Assembly: GCA_004375725.1 (NCBI GenBank)
Contig: SOKS01000062.1
Coordinates: forward strand, 1-18,251
Direction of reading: 5' to 3'
Length of the DNA: 18,251 nucleotides
DNA from: Dehalococcoidia bacterium
GTDB taxonomy: Bacteria; Chloroflexota; Dehalococcoidia; Dehalococcoidales; RBG-16-60-22
Shown here: piece by piece, positions 1 to 8,112 of the stretch
Layout of the letters: each line of letters opens with the position of its first letter
Numbering within the stretch: position 1 is the first letter of the stretch
The notes under the pieces: generated by a model
Databases searched by the model: none
The model's input: the letters and a program-made list of their open reading frames with translations, nothing else
What the model was told of the DNA's origin: nothing
Translations under genes and position numbers: made by a program

Positions 1-1281
1 GGCAATTTCCAGGTCAGCATCAGGCGAAAAGCCACCATTATTGATGAAGAGAAGTGCAACTACTGTGGGCTCTGTCTGGGAAGCTGTCCCGTCACCGTTC
101 CTTCCGAGTTTGACCGTGGTCTCTCGCAGCGTGGCGCCGTCTACGTTCCTTTCCCGGAGGCACTTCCGCCGCGACCGGTGATAGACCGGGAGACCTGTTT
201 GCATTTCGACGGTGGCGAATGCCGCGCCTGTAAAGAGGCCTGCCCCAATGAGGCTATCGATTTCCAGCAGAGGGATAAAGTAATCGAGGAAAAGGTTGGC
301 GCCATCATTGTGGCTACGGGGTATGAGCTTTTCCCGTGCAGTGGCCTTGCGGAGTATGCCTCAGACCCGGACATAATCGATGGGCTGCAGTTCGAAAGGC
401 TGCTTTCACCTTCGGGGCCAACTTCGGGAGAGGTCAGGAGACCGTCTGACGGGAAGAAACCCGAGCAGGTGGTCTTCGTTCAGTGCGCCGGGTCGCGCGA
501 CCCGGAACACGGGGTGTCTTATTGCTCCCGGGTATGCTGCATGTACGCGGCGAAACAGGCGCTGCTTTACAAACAGGCCGTTCCAGATGGCCAGGCATAT
601 ATTTTTTATATGGACATTCGCTCCGATGCCAAAGGCTACGAGGAATATATCCAGAAAGTGGTGGATGAGAAAAGAGTGCTTTATCTGAGGGGTAAAGTTT
701 CCAAGATATTCCGGGATGGAGACAAACTTAAAGTCTGGGGCGCGGATACCCTGACCGGGAAGAGCATTGAAATCGCCGCCGACCTGGTGGTTCTGGCCAC
801 GGCCATGGTACCCAGCCCGGGAGTGAAGGAGCTGGCAAGGAAGCTCAATATCATCGCCGACCAGTATGGCTTCATCACCGAAGCTCACATCAAGCTCAGG
901 CCGGTGGAGACGCTGACCTCCGGTATCTACCTGGCGGGGACGGCACAGTGGCCGAGGGACCTGCCCGATACCGTCGCCTCGGCGAGCGGTGCGGCGAGTA
1001 AAATCCTCTCCCTCTTTTCCCGTAAAGAACTGCTCCACGAGCCGGAGGTGGCCTTCGCGGACGAAGAAATATGCCGCGGCTGTGGCCAGTGTGTTCCTAT
1101 ATGCGCTTTTCAGGCAATTGAGCTTGATCCGGTGAAAAAGGTGGCCAGGGTCAATGAAGCGATATGTGTTGGCTGCGGTGCCTGTGCGGCCACCTGCCCT
1201 TCCAAGGCGATGCAGCATAAAAACTGGACGGCCCGGCAGTTCTTTGAGGTAATTGATATCGCTACGGCGGAATATGCGTGA
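1..1281 (+). CDS. hdrA: HdrA-type flavoprotein / CoB-CoM heterodisulfide reductase subunit A-like, 5' partial
   Basis: Reading frame 1 is open from the first base of the window, so the gene starts upstream; the GTG at 178 lies inside it and is not the start. The 426 visible residues have lost the N-terminal FAD GxGxxG. They keep an inserted ferredoxin domain (C19, C22, C25, C29 and C66, C74, C77, C81), the HdrA-type block QCAGSRD followed by YCSRVCCM, and a C-terminal two-cluster ferredoxin (C358, C361, C364, C368 and C389, C392, C395, C399). HdrA proteins carry the bifurcating FAD and relay electrons through [4Fe-4S] clusters between ferredoxin, MvhD and HdrBC in a soluble complex. The stop TGA is followed at once by the ATG of the next gene, so the two are probably co-translated. 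It is a paralogue of the modules in that gene. The second inserted cluster has unusual spacing (C-x7-C-x2-C-x3-C). QmoA-like function is an alternative, but the downstream mvhD, hdrC and hdrB favour an Hdr complex. Confidence 0.9.
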   Translation, partial: GNFQVSIRRKATIIDEEKCNYCGLCLGSCPVTVPSEFDRGLSQRGAVYVPFPEALPPRPVIDRETCLHFDGGECRACKEACPNEAIDFQQRDKVIEEKVGAIIVATGYELFPCSGLAEYASDPDIIDGLQFERLLSPSGPTSGEVRRPSDGKKPEQVVFVQCAGSRDPEHGVSYCSRVCCMYAAKQALLYKQAVPDGQAYIFYMDIRSDAKGYEEYIQKVVDEKRVLYLRGKVSKIFRDGDKLKVWGADTLTGKSIEIAADLVVLATAMVPSPGVKELARKLNIIADQYGFITEAHIKLRPVETLTSGIYLAGTAQWPRDLPDTVASASGAASKILSLFSRKELLHEPEVAFADEEICRGCGQCVPICAFQAIELDPVKKVARVNEAICVGCGACAATCPSKAMQHKNWTARQFFEVIDIATAEYA

Positions 1282-4200
1282 ATGGATAAAATGGCCAAGT
1301 CAGAAGCGGTTTTAGTAATCGGCGCCGGGGTGGCGGGAATAAAAACCTCGCTGGAGCTGGCGGAGGCGGGGCACAAGGTATATCTCTGCGAGCGGAAGCC
1401 AAGCATCGGGGGCGCACTCATCCAGATGGACAAATGGTTCCCGGATAACCACTGCAGCCTGTGCCAGATGCTCCCTACGCTCAACAGAGATAAATCTGAC
1501 CAGTTCTGCCTGCGGCGCGGAGTGAATCACCCGAACATCGAATTGCTATACAATACGGAGGTCACTGAACTGCAGGGTAAGGCAGGTGATTTCAAGATAA
1601 CGTTAGATACCAGGAGTACCGGCGTTGATTCTCAGTTGTGCATTGGCTGCGGGCTCTGCGCCGAGGTCTGTCCAATAGAGATGGAGAGTCAGTTTGATGA
1701 AGGGCTGGGCCGCCGGAAGGCCATTGATTTGTCAAATCCATACGCCACTCCTCACTTGTACGCCATAGACTGGGAGAAGTGCACCCGGTGTGGAGAGTGC
1801 GTGAGTAAATGCCCGACCGGGGCTATACAGCTCGAACAGAAAGAAAGTATCCGGCAGCTTCAGGCGGGCGCCATTATTCTATCGACCGGCTTCGAGGAGT
1901 TTGACCCGCGTCTGGCCACGCAGTACGGCTACCGGCGCTATCCCAACGTAATAACCAGCATTGAACTGGAACGAATACTCAGTCCCGGTGGGCCTTCTTA
2001 TGGCGAGCTGATTCGCCCCTCGGACAGCAGAACACCGGCGTCAATCGCCTTCCTGCAGTGCATCGGCTCGCGGGACAGCCGGAGGGATTACTGCTCCTCG
2101 GCATGCTGCATGTTTGCCGTCAAGGAAGCCACGCTCATCAAACAGAAGTGGCCGCAGGCGGATGTCCATATCTTCTTCATGGATATGAGGGCATTTGGCA
2201 AGGGGTACCATCGGTACTATGAGCATGCCAGAGACGCGCTCGGTGTGCAATTCACCCGTTGCCGCGTCCCGGTGGTGAAAGAAGACCCCCGTAACCATGA
2301 CCTCATGCTCACTGTGGCCTCGGAAGATGACCGGCCGGTCAAACGTCAGTTTGAAATGGTCGTGCTATCGGTGGGCCAGACACCGGCACCGGAATTCAAT
2401 GAGCTTTGTCAGGTCCTGGGCGTGGAAACGAACCGGTGGGGGTTCTGCCAGACGCGATCGCTCTCGTTAGTTGAAACCTCGCGGGAAGGGATATACATAT
2501 GTGGCAGCGCGGGCGGTCCCAAGGACATCGCTGATACCATGGTCGAAGCGGGTGCCGCCGCCTGTGGGGCATCGAAATGGCTCGGCTCACCTGCTATCCG
2601 TCCGACTGATAAAGAACCGATGGAAAAACCAGCCGAGGAGCCAGCGCCGAAGACTGCCGTTTTTTTGTGTGGCTGTGGTGGTGAGATTGCCTCGACGCTC
2701 GACCTTGAGTCGGTGGCCGAACACCTGGGAAAACTGCCCGGTGTCGTTCACGTTGAGACGGTACCCTATCTCTGCCGCAGTGAGGCTTTCGAGGCGGTGA
2801 GAAAAAGGGTAAAGGAGCATAAGGGCAATCGTCTGGTGCTAGGCGCGTGCACACATATCAGCGGGCAAATGCTCGATGAATTAACCACCAGAGTCGGACT
2901 TGACCCGGCCCTGGTCCGGGTGGTGAATCTCAGGGAAGAGGTTATCTGGGTGCATCGTGATCAGCTAGAGAAGGCGCTGGCCAAGGCAAAAAGTATGCTG
3001 GCCATGGCCATTGAAGACATCAGGCAGCAGGATTGCCTGCCCACGTCACCGATGACGGTGACACCCAATGCTCTCGTAATCGGCGGTGGCGTGGCCGGTA
3101 TGACGGCGGCGCTGTCCATCGCCCGGCATGAAATCGAAGTCTGCCTTGTTGAAAAATCATCGGAACTTGGCGGCAACCTGAAAGACGTATACTCTACCCT
3201 GGAAAGCGGCGACACCAGGGCGTCGCTCAGGGACGCCATAGAGCAGGTGCAAAAAAACCCCCGTATTCACCGGCATATGGACTCGGAGGTGGTGGCGGCG
3301 AACGGCTATGCCGGCAATTTCAGGGTCAGTATCAAGGGGAAAGACGAATCTATCAACACGGTGGAGGCTGGTGCCATAATTGTCGCCACCGGTGGCAACG
3401 AGCACCGACCCACCGAGTACCTGTACGGACAGAACCAGCAGGTTATCACGCAACTGGAACTGGAAAAGCGACTGTTTGCCGGCGAGCTTGACTCCGGCGG
3501 GTTGAGGTCGGTGGTTATGATACAATGTGTCGGCTCCAGGGAAAAAGACCGACCCTACTGCAGTCGCATCTGCTGCTCGCAGGCATTGCAGAATGCGTTA
3601 AAATTGAAGGAACTAAATCCCGGCATTGAGGTGAACGTTCTCTACCGGGACATGATGAGCTACGGTTTTAAAGAGGCGCATTATACCCGGGCGCGGGAAA
3701 AGGGCGTACGCTTTATCCGCTACGAGCCTGACCGCAAGCCGGAGGTAAGACAGGACGGAGAACGGCTAACTGTAGAAATGATTGAGCCAGCGCTGGGTGG
3801 AACGCTGAGGCTCGAACCCGACCTTTTAATCCTGAGCGCGGGCGTCATCCCCGGCGATAACCGGACGCTGGCTGATATTTTAGCCGTGACACTGGACGAA
3901 GACGGGTTTTTCCAGGAGGCGGAGGAGAAATTCCGCCCGGTGGATTTTGTAAAAGACGGCATCTACGTCTGCGGGCTGGCCCACTCCCCGCGCGGGATTG
4001 AGGAGACGATAGCCCAGGCCCAGGCGGCTGCCCGGAGGGCGGTATCGCTGCTGACCTCGAAACAGCTTGCCGCGGGCAGGGTTATCTCCGAGACGGTCCA
4101 GCGGCAGTGCCGCAAATGTGAGATGTGCATCAGCGTCTGCCCCTATGGCGCCCGGGCTAAGGATGATGAAACCGATGAAATCGTGGTGCGGGAGGCACTC

Positions 4201-4305
4201 TGCCAGGGCTGCGGGGCCTGTGTGGTAGCCTGCCCCAGCGGTGCCGCAAAAATAAGGGGATTCAGGGACAGGCAGGTATTTGCGCTGATAGATGCCGCGT
4301 TCTAG
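1282..4305 (+). CDS. hdrA: Double-module HdrA-type iron-sulfur flavoprotein (two fused HdrA flavin modules)
   Basis: This 1007-residue protein joins two HdrA-type FAD modules. Module A has GAGVAG at 14-19, the HdrA CSLC site at 58-61, an inserted ferredoxin (C120, C123, C126, C130; C167, C170, C173, C177) and the block QCIGSRD near 259. A linker near 458-590 carries C463, C465, C498 and C523 and resembles the N-terminal domain of methanogen HdrA. Module B has GGGVAG at 601-606 and a QCVGSRE block, but lacks the CSLC site and the inserted ferredoxin. It ends in a two-cluster ferredoxin (C943, C946, C949, C953; C974, C977, C980, C984). Module A has no C-terminal ferredoxin of its own, so the cluster sets of the halves complement each other. 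The usual HdrA is about 650 residues. The start ATG abuts the preceding stop, and mvhD follows 17 bases downstream. Inferred role: flavin-based bifurcation or electron relay between the FrhB-like protein, MvhD and HdrBC. Confidence 0.9.
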   Translation: MDKMAKSEAVLVIGAGVAGIKTSLELAEAGHKVYLCERKPSIGGALIQMDKWFPDNHCSLCQMLPTLNRDKSDQFCLRRGVNHPNIELLYNTEVTELQGKAGDFKITLDTRSTGVDSQLCIGCGLCAEVCPIEMESQFDEGLGRRKAIDLSNPYATPHLYAIDWEKCTRCGECVSKCPTGAIQLEQKESIRQLQAGAIILSTGFEEFDPRLATQYGYRRYPNVITSIELERILSPGGPSYGELIRPSDSRTPASIAFLQCIGSRDSRRDYCSSACCMFAVKEATLIKQKWPQADVHIFFMDMRAFGKGYHRYYEHARDALGVQFTRCRVPVVKEDPRNHDLMLTVASEDDRPVKRQFEMVVLSVGQTPAPEFNELCQVLGVETNRWGFCQTRSLSLVETSREGIYICGSAGGPKDIADTMVEAGAAACGASKWLGSPAIRPTDKEPMEKPAEEPAPKTAVFLCGCGGEIASTLDLESVAEHLGKLPGVVHVETVPYLCRSEAFEAVRKRVKEHKGNRLVLGACTHISGQMLDELTTRVGLDPALVRVVNLREEVIWVHRDQLEKALAKAKSMLAMAIEDIRQQDCLPTSPMTVTPNALVIGGGVAGMTAALSIARHEIEVCLVEKSSELGGNLKDVYSTLESGDTRASLRDAIEQVQKNPRIHRHMDSEVVAANGYAGNFRVSIKGKDESINTVEAGAIIVATGGNEHRPTEYLYGQNQQVITQLELEKRLFAGELDSGGLRSVVMIQCVGSREKDRPYCSRICCSQALQNALKLKELNPGIEVNVLYRDMMSYGFKEAHYTRAREKGVRFIRYEPDRKPEVRQDGERLTVEMIEPALGGTLRLEPDLLILSAGVIPGDNRTLADILAVTLDEDGFFQEAEEKFRPVDFVKDGIYVCGLAHSPRGIEETIAQAQAAARRAVSLLTSKQLAAGRVISETVQRQCRKCEMCISVCPYGARAKDDETDEIVVREALCQGCGACVVACPSGAAKIRGFRDRQVFALIDAAF

Positions 4306-4322
4306 CCAAAAGGAGGTAAAAA

Positions 4323-4754
4323 GTGGCCGAGGAAAAAGAGTTTGAACCGATAATCGTTGGCTTCTTCTGCAACTGGTGTACGGCTACCGCCGCCGACCTC
4401 GCCGGCACGCTCAGGATGCAGTACCCGGCCAATATCCGCCCCATAAGGACCATGTGCAGCGGGTCGGTTGACCCGGTCTACGTCTTGCGAGCATTGCTCG
4501 GCGGTGCTGACGGTGTTATCGTGGGGGGATGCACTCCCGGCGATTGCCACTACGTGTCTGGAAATTACAAGGCGAGACGGAGAATGTCCATACTGAAGAC
4601 CGTGCTGAATACTCTCGGCCTTGAAGACGACAGGGTCTGGATAAAATGGATCAGCGCCGCGGAAGGCGCCAAGTTTGCCCGGATCATGAATGAAGTTACC
4701 GAATCAGTTAAAAAGCTGGGGCCAAACCCAATAGGCAAAGACTGGTCTATTTAA
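4323..4754 (+). CDS. mvhD: MvhD family [2Fe-2S] subunit (methyl-viologen-reducing hydrogenase delta subunit-like)
   Basis: A 143-residue protein starting at GTG, with a strong ribosome site AAAGGAGGT a few bases upstream. It has the full MvhD signature: CNWC at 16-19, MCSG with C45, and GGCTPGDCHY with C70 and C75, then the SGNYKARRR tail typical of the family. MvhD binds a [2Fe-2S] cluster and passes electrons from a hydrogenase or dehydrogenase module to the C-terminal ferredoxin of HdrA. No hydrogenase gene (mvhA, mvhG) is present here, so its partner is probably the FrhB-like protein encoded next. Length is normal for a stand-alone MvhD; in QmoB the same domain is fused to HdrA. Confidence 0.93.
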   Translation: MAEEKEFEPIIVGFFCNWCTATAADLAGTLRMQYPANIRPIRTMCSGSVDPVYVLRALLGGADGVIVGGCTPGDCHYVSGNYKARRRMSILKTVLNTLGLEDDRVWIKWISAAEGAKFARIMNEVTESVKKLGPNPIGKDWSI

Positions 4755-4763
4755 GGAACTGAG

Positions 4764-5885
4764 ATGGAGCGATACGCGATTTTACCTATCGGAAAGCAAG
4801 GAGTACTGGGGACGGTTCGCCAGTTCCTGGCCAGTCTCCTGGAGAAGAAGCTGGTCGATGCGCTGCTGGTACCGCTGGAGCTGCCCACCAGGGATAACGT
4901 GGTGCCGACCATTGTGAGCAACCCGGAGCAAGTTCAAGCGGCCAATCCGCTGGCCCCGGTGATGCCGGTGAACGCCGCCCGCCTCGTTTCCAGAATCACC
5001 ATGGTGTCACCCAGCCCGGACCGGCTGGGCGTCGTGTTGCGTCCCTGCGAACTCAGGGCGCTTGTCGAGCTGGTGAAGCTCAAGCAGGCCTCGCTGGAAA
5101 AACTGCTCCTGATTGGCATTGACTGCCACGGTACCTACCCGGTTGACGACTATGGAAAATTCGTCAAGGAAAGCTCATCACCGACCGAGGATTTTTTGAA
5201 CCGAGTCCGAGAAGGAAAAGATGACCCTCTTCTCCGCAAAGCCTGCCAGACCTGTGAATACCCGGTTCCTATGGGCGCTGACCTCACTATTGGCCTGTTT
5301 GGGGCCAACCTTGAGAAAGGTATTGTACTGGTGGCCGGAACGCCAGAAGGGGAGAAAGTGATTCAGGAGCTGGGCCTTGAGGCTATAGAAACCGAAGAGA
5401 GGCAGCCAGCCATAGCAAAGCTCATTGAGGAAAGAGCCGGGAAGAGAGAGGAACTGCTGAAACAAACCCAGGAAGAAATCAGAGGGCTGGACAAACTGAT
5501 GGCCGCTCTGGCCACCTGCATCAACTGCCATAACTGCAAGACGGTATGCCCGCTCTGCTACTGCAAGGAATGTTTCTTTGACTCTCCGGTCTTTGAATTT
5601 GAGGCCGAAAAGTATCTGGGCTGGGCGAAGCGAAAGGGTGCCCTCCGCATGCCCAACGATACGCTTCTCTTCCATCTGACCCGACTCAACCACATGGTGA
5701 TTTCCTGTGTCGGCTGTGGACTGTGCACGGAAGCCTGCCCGAACGATATTCCCGTGTCCGATATCTTCCGTCTGGTGGGACATCAGGTGCAGAAGACGTT
5801 CGATTACGTGCCGGGAAGAAACCTCGATGAAGAATTACCCTTGACCACGTTCAAGGAGGAAGAACTGCCCGAAATAGGGATGTAA
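4764..5885 (+). CDS. FrhB/FdhB-like iron-sulfur flavoprotein (coenzyme F420 hydrogenase/dehydrogenase beta-type)
   Basis: A 373-residue protein. The N-terminal two thirds has FrhB/FdhB_C features, including the RPCELRAL motif near residue 93 and an IGIDCHGTY segment near 117-125. That family binds FAD and exchanges electrons with F420, formate dehydrogenase or NAD(P)H modules. The C-terminus has a dense cysteine site, C252, C255, C258, C262, then C265, C267 and C270 (CPLCYCKEC), followed by a classical [4Fe-4S] motif at C315, C318, C321, C325. It starts 9 bases after mvhD and ends 4 bases before hdrC. Its place where a hydrogenase would be expected suggests it is the electron entry or exit point of the Hdr complex. 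The true partner (F420, NAD(P)H, formate or ferredoxin) cannot be told from sequence. The family is fairly sure, the specific role uncertain. Confidence 0.78.
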   Translation: MERYAILPIGKQGVLGTVRQFLASLLEKKLVDALLVPLELPTRDNVVPTIVSNPEQVQAANPLAPVMPVNAARLVSRITMVSPSPDRLGVVLRPCELRALVELVKLKQASLEKLLLIGIDCHGTYPVDDYGKFVKESSSPTEDFLNRVREGKDDPLLRKACQTCEYPVPMGADLTIGLFGANLEKGIVLVAGTPEGEKVIQELGLEAIETEERQPAIAKLIEERAGKREELLKQTQEEIRGLDKLMAALATCINCHNCKTVCPLCYCKECFFDSPVFEFEAEKYLGWAKRKGALRMPNDTLLFHLTRLNHMVISCVGCGLCTEACPNDIPVSDIFRLVGHQVQKTFDYVPGRNLDEELPLTTFKEEELPEIGM

Positions 5886-5889
5886 CGGT

Positions 5890-6444
5890 ATGCAATACAT
5901 TAGTAAGGAAGGCGCATTGACAATTGATGCGCGTTTTGGCGCGCAGGTGAAGGAAGAAAGCGGCGCTGAAATTGACCGGTGTTACCAGTGTCTCACCTGC
6001 AGCCTGGGCTGTCCGTCAGCCTTTGCCATGGACTATCTTCCCCACCAGATTGTCCGCATGGTGCAGCTGGGCCTCAGAGAGCAGGTATTGACCAGTTCCG
6101 CCATCTGGGTCTGTGCCGACTGCCAGGCCTGCGCCACCCGGTGTCCCAATGAGGTTGACCTGGTGAAAATAATGGATGTCCTGCGTGAAATTTCACTGCG
6201 CAATGAGATGGTAAAAGAGCGCGCTGTGGCCGATTTTCACCGCATTTTTCTGGGAAACATCAGACAGTGGGGAAGGCAGCACGAGCTATCGTTGATTCTC
6301 AGGCTCAAACTTAAGACGAGGGACCTGTTCAGTGATTTGCGGCCGGGGGTAAAAATGCTGATGAAGGGTAAATTGAAGCTGCTCCCGGCGCGCTTCAAGG
6401 CAATAAAGAGCGTGAGAGACATTTTCCAGAGAGCGGAAAGATGA
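5890..6444 (+). CDS. hdrC: Heterodisulfide reductase subunit C-like ferredoxin
   Basis: A 184-residue protein with two [4Fe-4S] motifs typical of HdrC: C31, C34, C37, C41 (CYQCLTCSLGCP) and C75, C78, C81, C85 (CADCQACATRCP). Between them is the helical segment containing the HQIVRMVQLG pattern seen in HdrC. In Hdr complexes HdrC carries electrons from HdrA to the catalytic HdrB. The start ATG lies 4 bases after the preceding stop, and the stop overlaps the hdrB start in an ATGA, which points to translational coupling and a 1:1 HdrBC pair. The basic C-terminal tail from about residue 130 is longer than the core and has no cysteines. No membrane segment is seen, so a soluble form is expected. 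Confidence 0.92.
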   Translation: MQYISKEGALTIDARFGAQVKEESGAEIDRCYQCLTCSLGCPSAFAMDYLPHQIVRMVQLGLREQVLTSSAIWVCADCQACATRCPNEVDLVKIMDVLREISLRNEMVKERAVADFHRIFLGNIRQWGRQHELSLILRLKLKTRDLFSDLRPGVKMLMKGKLKLLPARFKAIKSVRDIFQRAER

Positions 6445-7313
6445 GCCAGCCGACGGCAGGTTTGAGGTATGCCTATTATCCCGGCTGCTCCCTTGAGGCG
6501 ATGGCCCGGGAGTATGACCAGTCGGTGCGCGCGGTCTGCGCCCGTCTCGGGATTGAGCTGTCCGAGCTTCCCGACTGGAGCTGCTGCGGGGCGTCATCCG
6601 GGCACAGCACCAGTCGATGGTTGGCCTGTACCCTCGCCGGAAGGAACCTGGTGCTGGCCGAAGGGATGAAGCTGGACATTGCGGTTGCCTGTCCGGCCTG
6701 TTATGTCAGACTGAGAAACGCACATCATGAGATGCAGCGCGATAACAGGCTGAGGGAGGAACTCAGCAGCGTGATGGCGGTTCCCTATCGGGCCGAATAT
6801 AGCACCCGACATCTCCTGGACATAATCTGCCATGACGTCGGTCTGGAGAACTTGAAAAATAAAGTGGTGAAACCGTTGCAGGGCTTGAAGCTGGCTGCCT
6901 ATTACGGATGCTACCTGGTTCGGCCTCCCGAGCTGGTTGCCTTCGATGACCCGGAAAACCCGCAATGCCTGGATACCCTGCTCGATACCCTGGGCGCCGA
7001 GGTCAGGGACTGGTCCGGCAAGGTGGACTGCTGTGGCGGCAGCCTGTCATTGAGCAAACGGGAAATCGCCAGCCATCTGGTGGCAGAGCTTGTCGAGATG
7101 GCAGGGCGGGCCGGCGCCGAGGCCATGGTTACCGCCTGCCCATTGTGCCACGCAAACCTGGAAATGCGGCAGACCGGCGCGGATGGAGATAAACTACCCG
7201 TCTTCTATTTTACCGAACTTATCGGGCTGGCTCTGGGAATAGCTGAAGCCAGGGCCTGGTTGGGTAAGCATTTGATTTCACCTTCTGGCCTGTTGGCCTC
7301 TCATGGGTTATAA
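6441..7313 (+). CDS. hdrB: Heterodisulfide reductase subunit B-like, two CCG domains
   Basis: A 290-residue protein with two complete CCG motifs. The first uses C16, C48, C49, C84 and C87 (CX31CCX34CX2C). The second uses C157, C197, C198, C233 and C236 (CX39CCX34CX2C). In methanogen HdrB, two CCG motifs bind the pair of noncubane [4Fe-4S] clusters that cleave the disulfide CoM-S-S-CoB; the residues needed for both clusters are present. Bacteria do not usually make CoM and CoB, so the natural substrate here is probably another disulfide or acceptor. The gene overlaps hdrC by 4 bases, and its stop lies 16 bases before the ATG of the FrdB-like gene. Length matches the family. Confidence 0.93.
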   Translation: MSQPTAGLRYAYYPGCSLEAMAREYDQSVRAVCARLGIELSELPDWSCCGASSGHSTSRWLACTLAGRNLVLAEGMKLDIAVACPACYVRLRNAHHEMQRDNRLREELSSVMAVPYRAEYSTRHLLDIICHDVGLENLKNKVVKPLQGLKLAAYYGCYLVRPPELVAFDDPENPQCLDTLLDTLGAEVRDWSGKVDCCGGSLSLSKREIASHLVAELVEMAGRAGAEAMVTACPLCHANLEMRQTGADGDKLPVFYFTELIGLALGIAEARAWLGKHLISPSGLLASHGL

Positions 7314-7329
7314 TCGAACGGAGGTTACC

Positions 7330-8103
7330 ATGGCGGATAGAGAGCGTAAAGTGACCGACAAGGAAAAGACTGCTGGAACAGGGAAGGTAAAACTCATCCC
7401 GGTTTATGTGATGGGCAAAAGGTACCTGGTGCCCGAAACGCTCACCATCATGAAGGCGCTTGAGTACGCTGGATACCGGTTTATTCGCGGCTGCGGCTGC
7501 CGGGGTGGTATTTGCGGGGCCTGCGCCACGGTCTACCGCAAGCCGGGAGACTACCACATTCGCGTTGGGCTGGCCTGCCAGACGGTGGTGGAGCCGGATA
7601 TGTATCTTACGCAGATACCGTTTTACCCGGCGAATCGAGCCAGCTACGACTTTGCGCAGCTTTCTGATAGTCCCGAGGAGATATTCAAGCTGTACCCCGA
7701 GGTGTTTCGCTGTATCGCCTGTAATAGCTGCACCAAGGCCTGCCCGATGGACGTTCAGGTGATGGACGTGATATCGGCGGTGAAACAGGGCAACATTGAA
7801 AGAGCCGCCACTTTATCATTCAGCTGCATCCAGTGCGGCCTCTGCGTCAGCCGCTGCATGGGGGAACTACCTCAATATCACATTATGCAGCTGGCAAGGA
7901 GAATCTACGGGAGCCGGATTGCGCCGAGGGCAGAGCACCTGAACGAGGCGGTCGAAGCTGCCAAAGGTGAAAAATGCCAGCAGGCGCTGGAGAAGCTCAT
8001 GAAGTCTGATATCAAGCAGCTCAGGGAAATATATCAGTCCCGGGAAATCGAGCCGGAAATGGCTGGCGAGGACTGGACGCCGGCAAAGCGTGATGATCTC
8101 TAG
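7330..8103 (+). CDS. SdhB/FrdB-like iron-sulfur protein ([2Fe-2S] plus two four-cysteine clusters)
   Basis: The ATG at 7330 (257 residues) is chosen because CGGAGG lies 5 bases before it; an in-frame ATG at 7303 would add nine residues and overlap hdrB. An N-terminal plant-type [2Fe-2S] ferredoxin domain uses C57, C62, C65 and C83, with an extra C55. The C-terminal dicluster part uses C128, C131, C134, C138 and C166, C169, C172, C176. Succinate dehydrogenase and fumarate reductase B subunits pass electrons between the flavoprotein and the acceptor in this way. The second site lacks the usual proline after its last cysteine. Methanogen TfrB has the same front half but a fused C-terminal CCG domain; here that domain is absent and a separate HdrB is encoded just upstream. 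The flavoprotein gene starts 9 bases downstream. Confidence 0.87.
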   Translation: MADRERKVTDKEKTAGTGKVKLIPVYVMGKRYLVPETLTIMKALEYAGYRFIRGCGCRGGICGACATVYRKPGDYHIRVGLACQTVVEPDMYLTQIPFYPANRASYDFAQLSDSPEEIFKLYPEVFRCIACNSCTKACPMDVQVMDVISAVKQGNIERAATLSFSCIQCGLCVSRCMGELPQYHIMQLARRIYGSRIAPRAEHLNEAVEAAKGEKCQQALEKLMKSDIKQLREIYQSREIEPEMAGEDWTPAKRDDL

Positions 8104-8112
8104 GAGGAAGGA

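Noticed and set aside
406..1218. Minus-strand open frame (270 codons) opposite the first HdrA gene
   Set aside because: It is a shadow of the HdrA coding frame with no domain and no ribosome site.
178..1281. GTG at 178 as the start of the first HdrA gene
   Set aside because: The frame is open to base 1 and the upstream residues include a full CxxCxxCxxxCP cluster motif, so the gene begins before the window.
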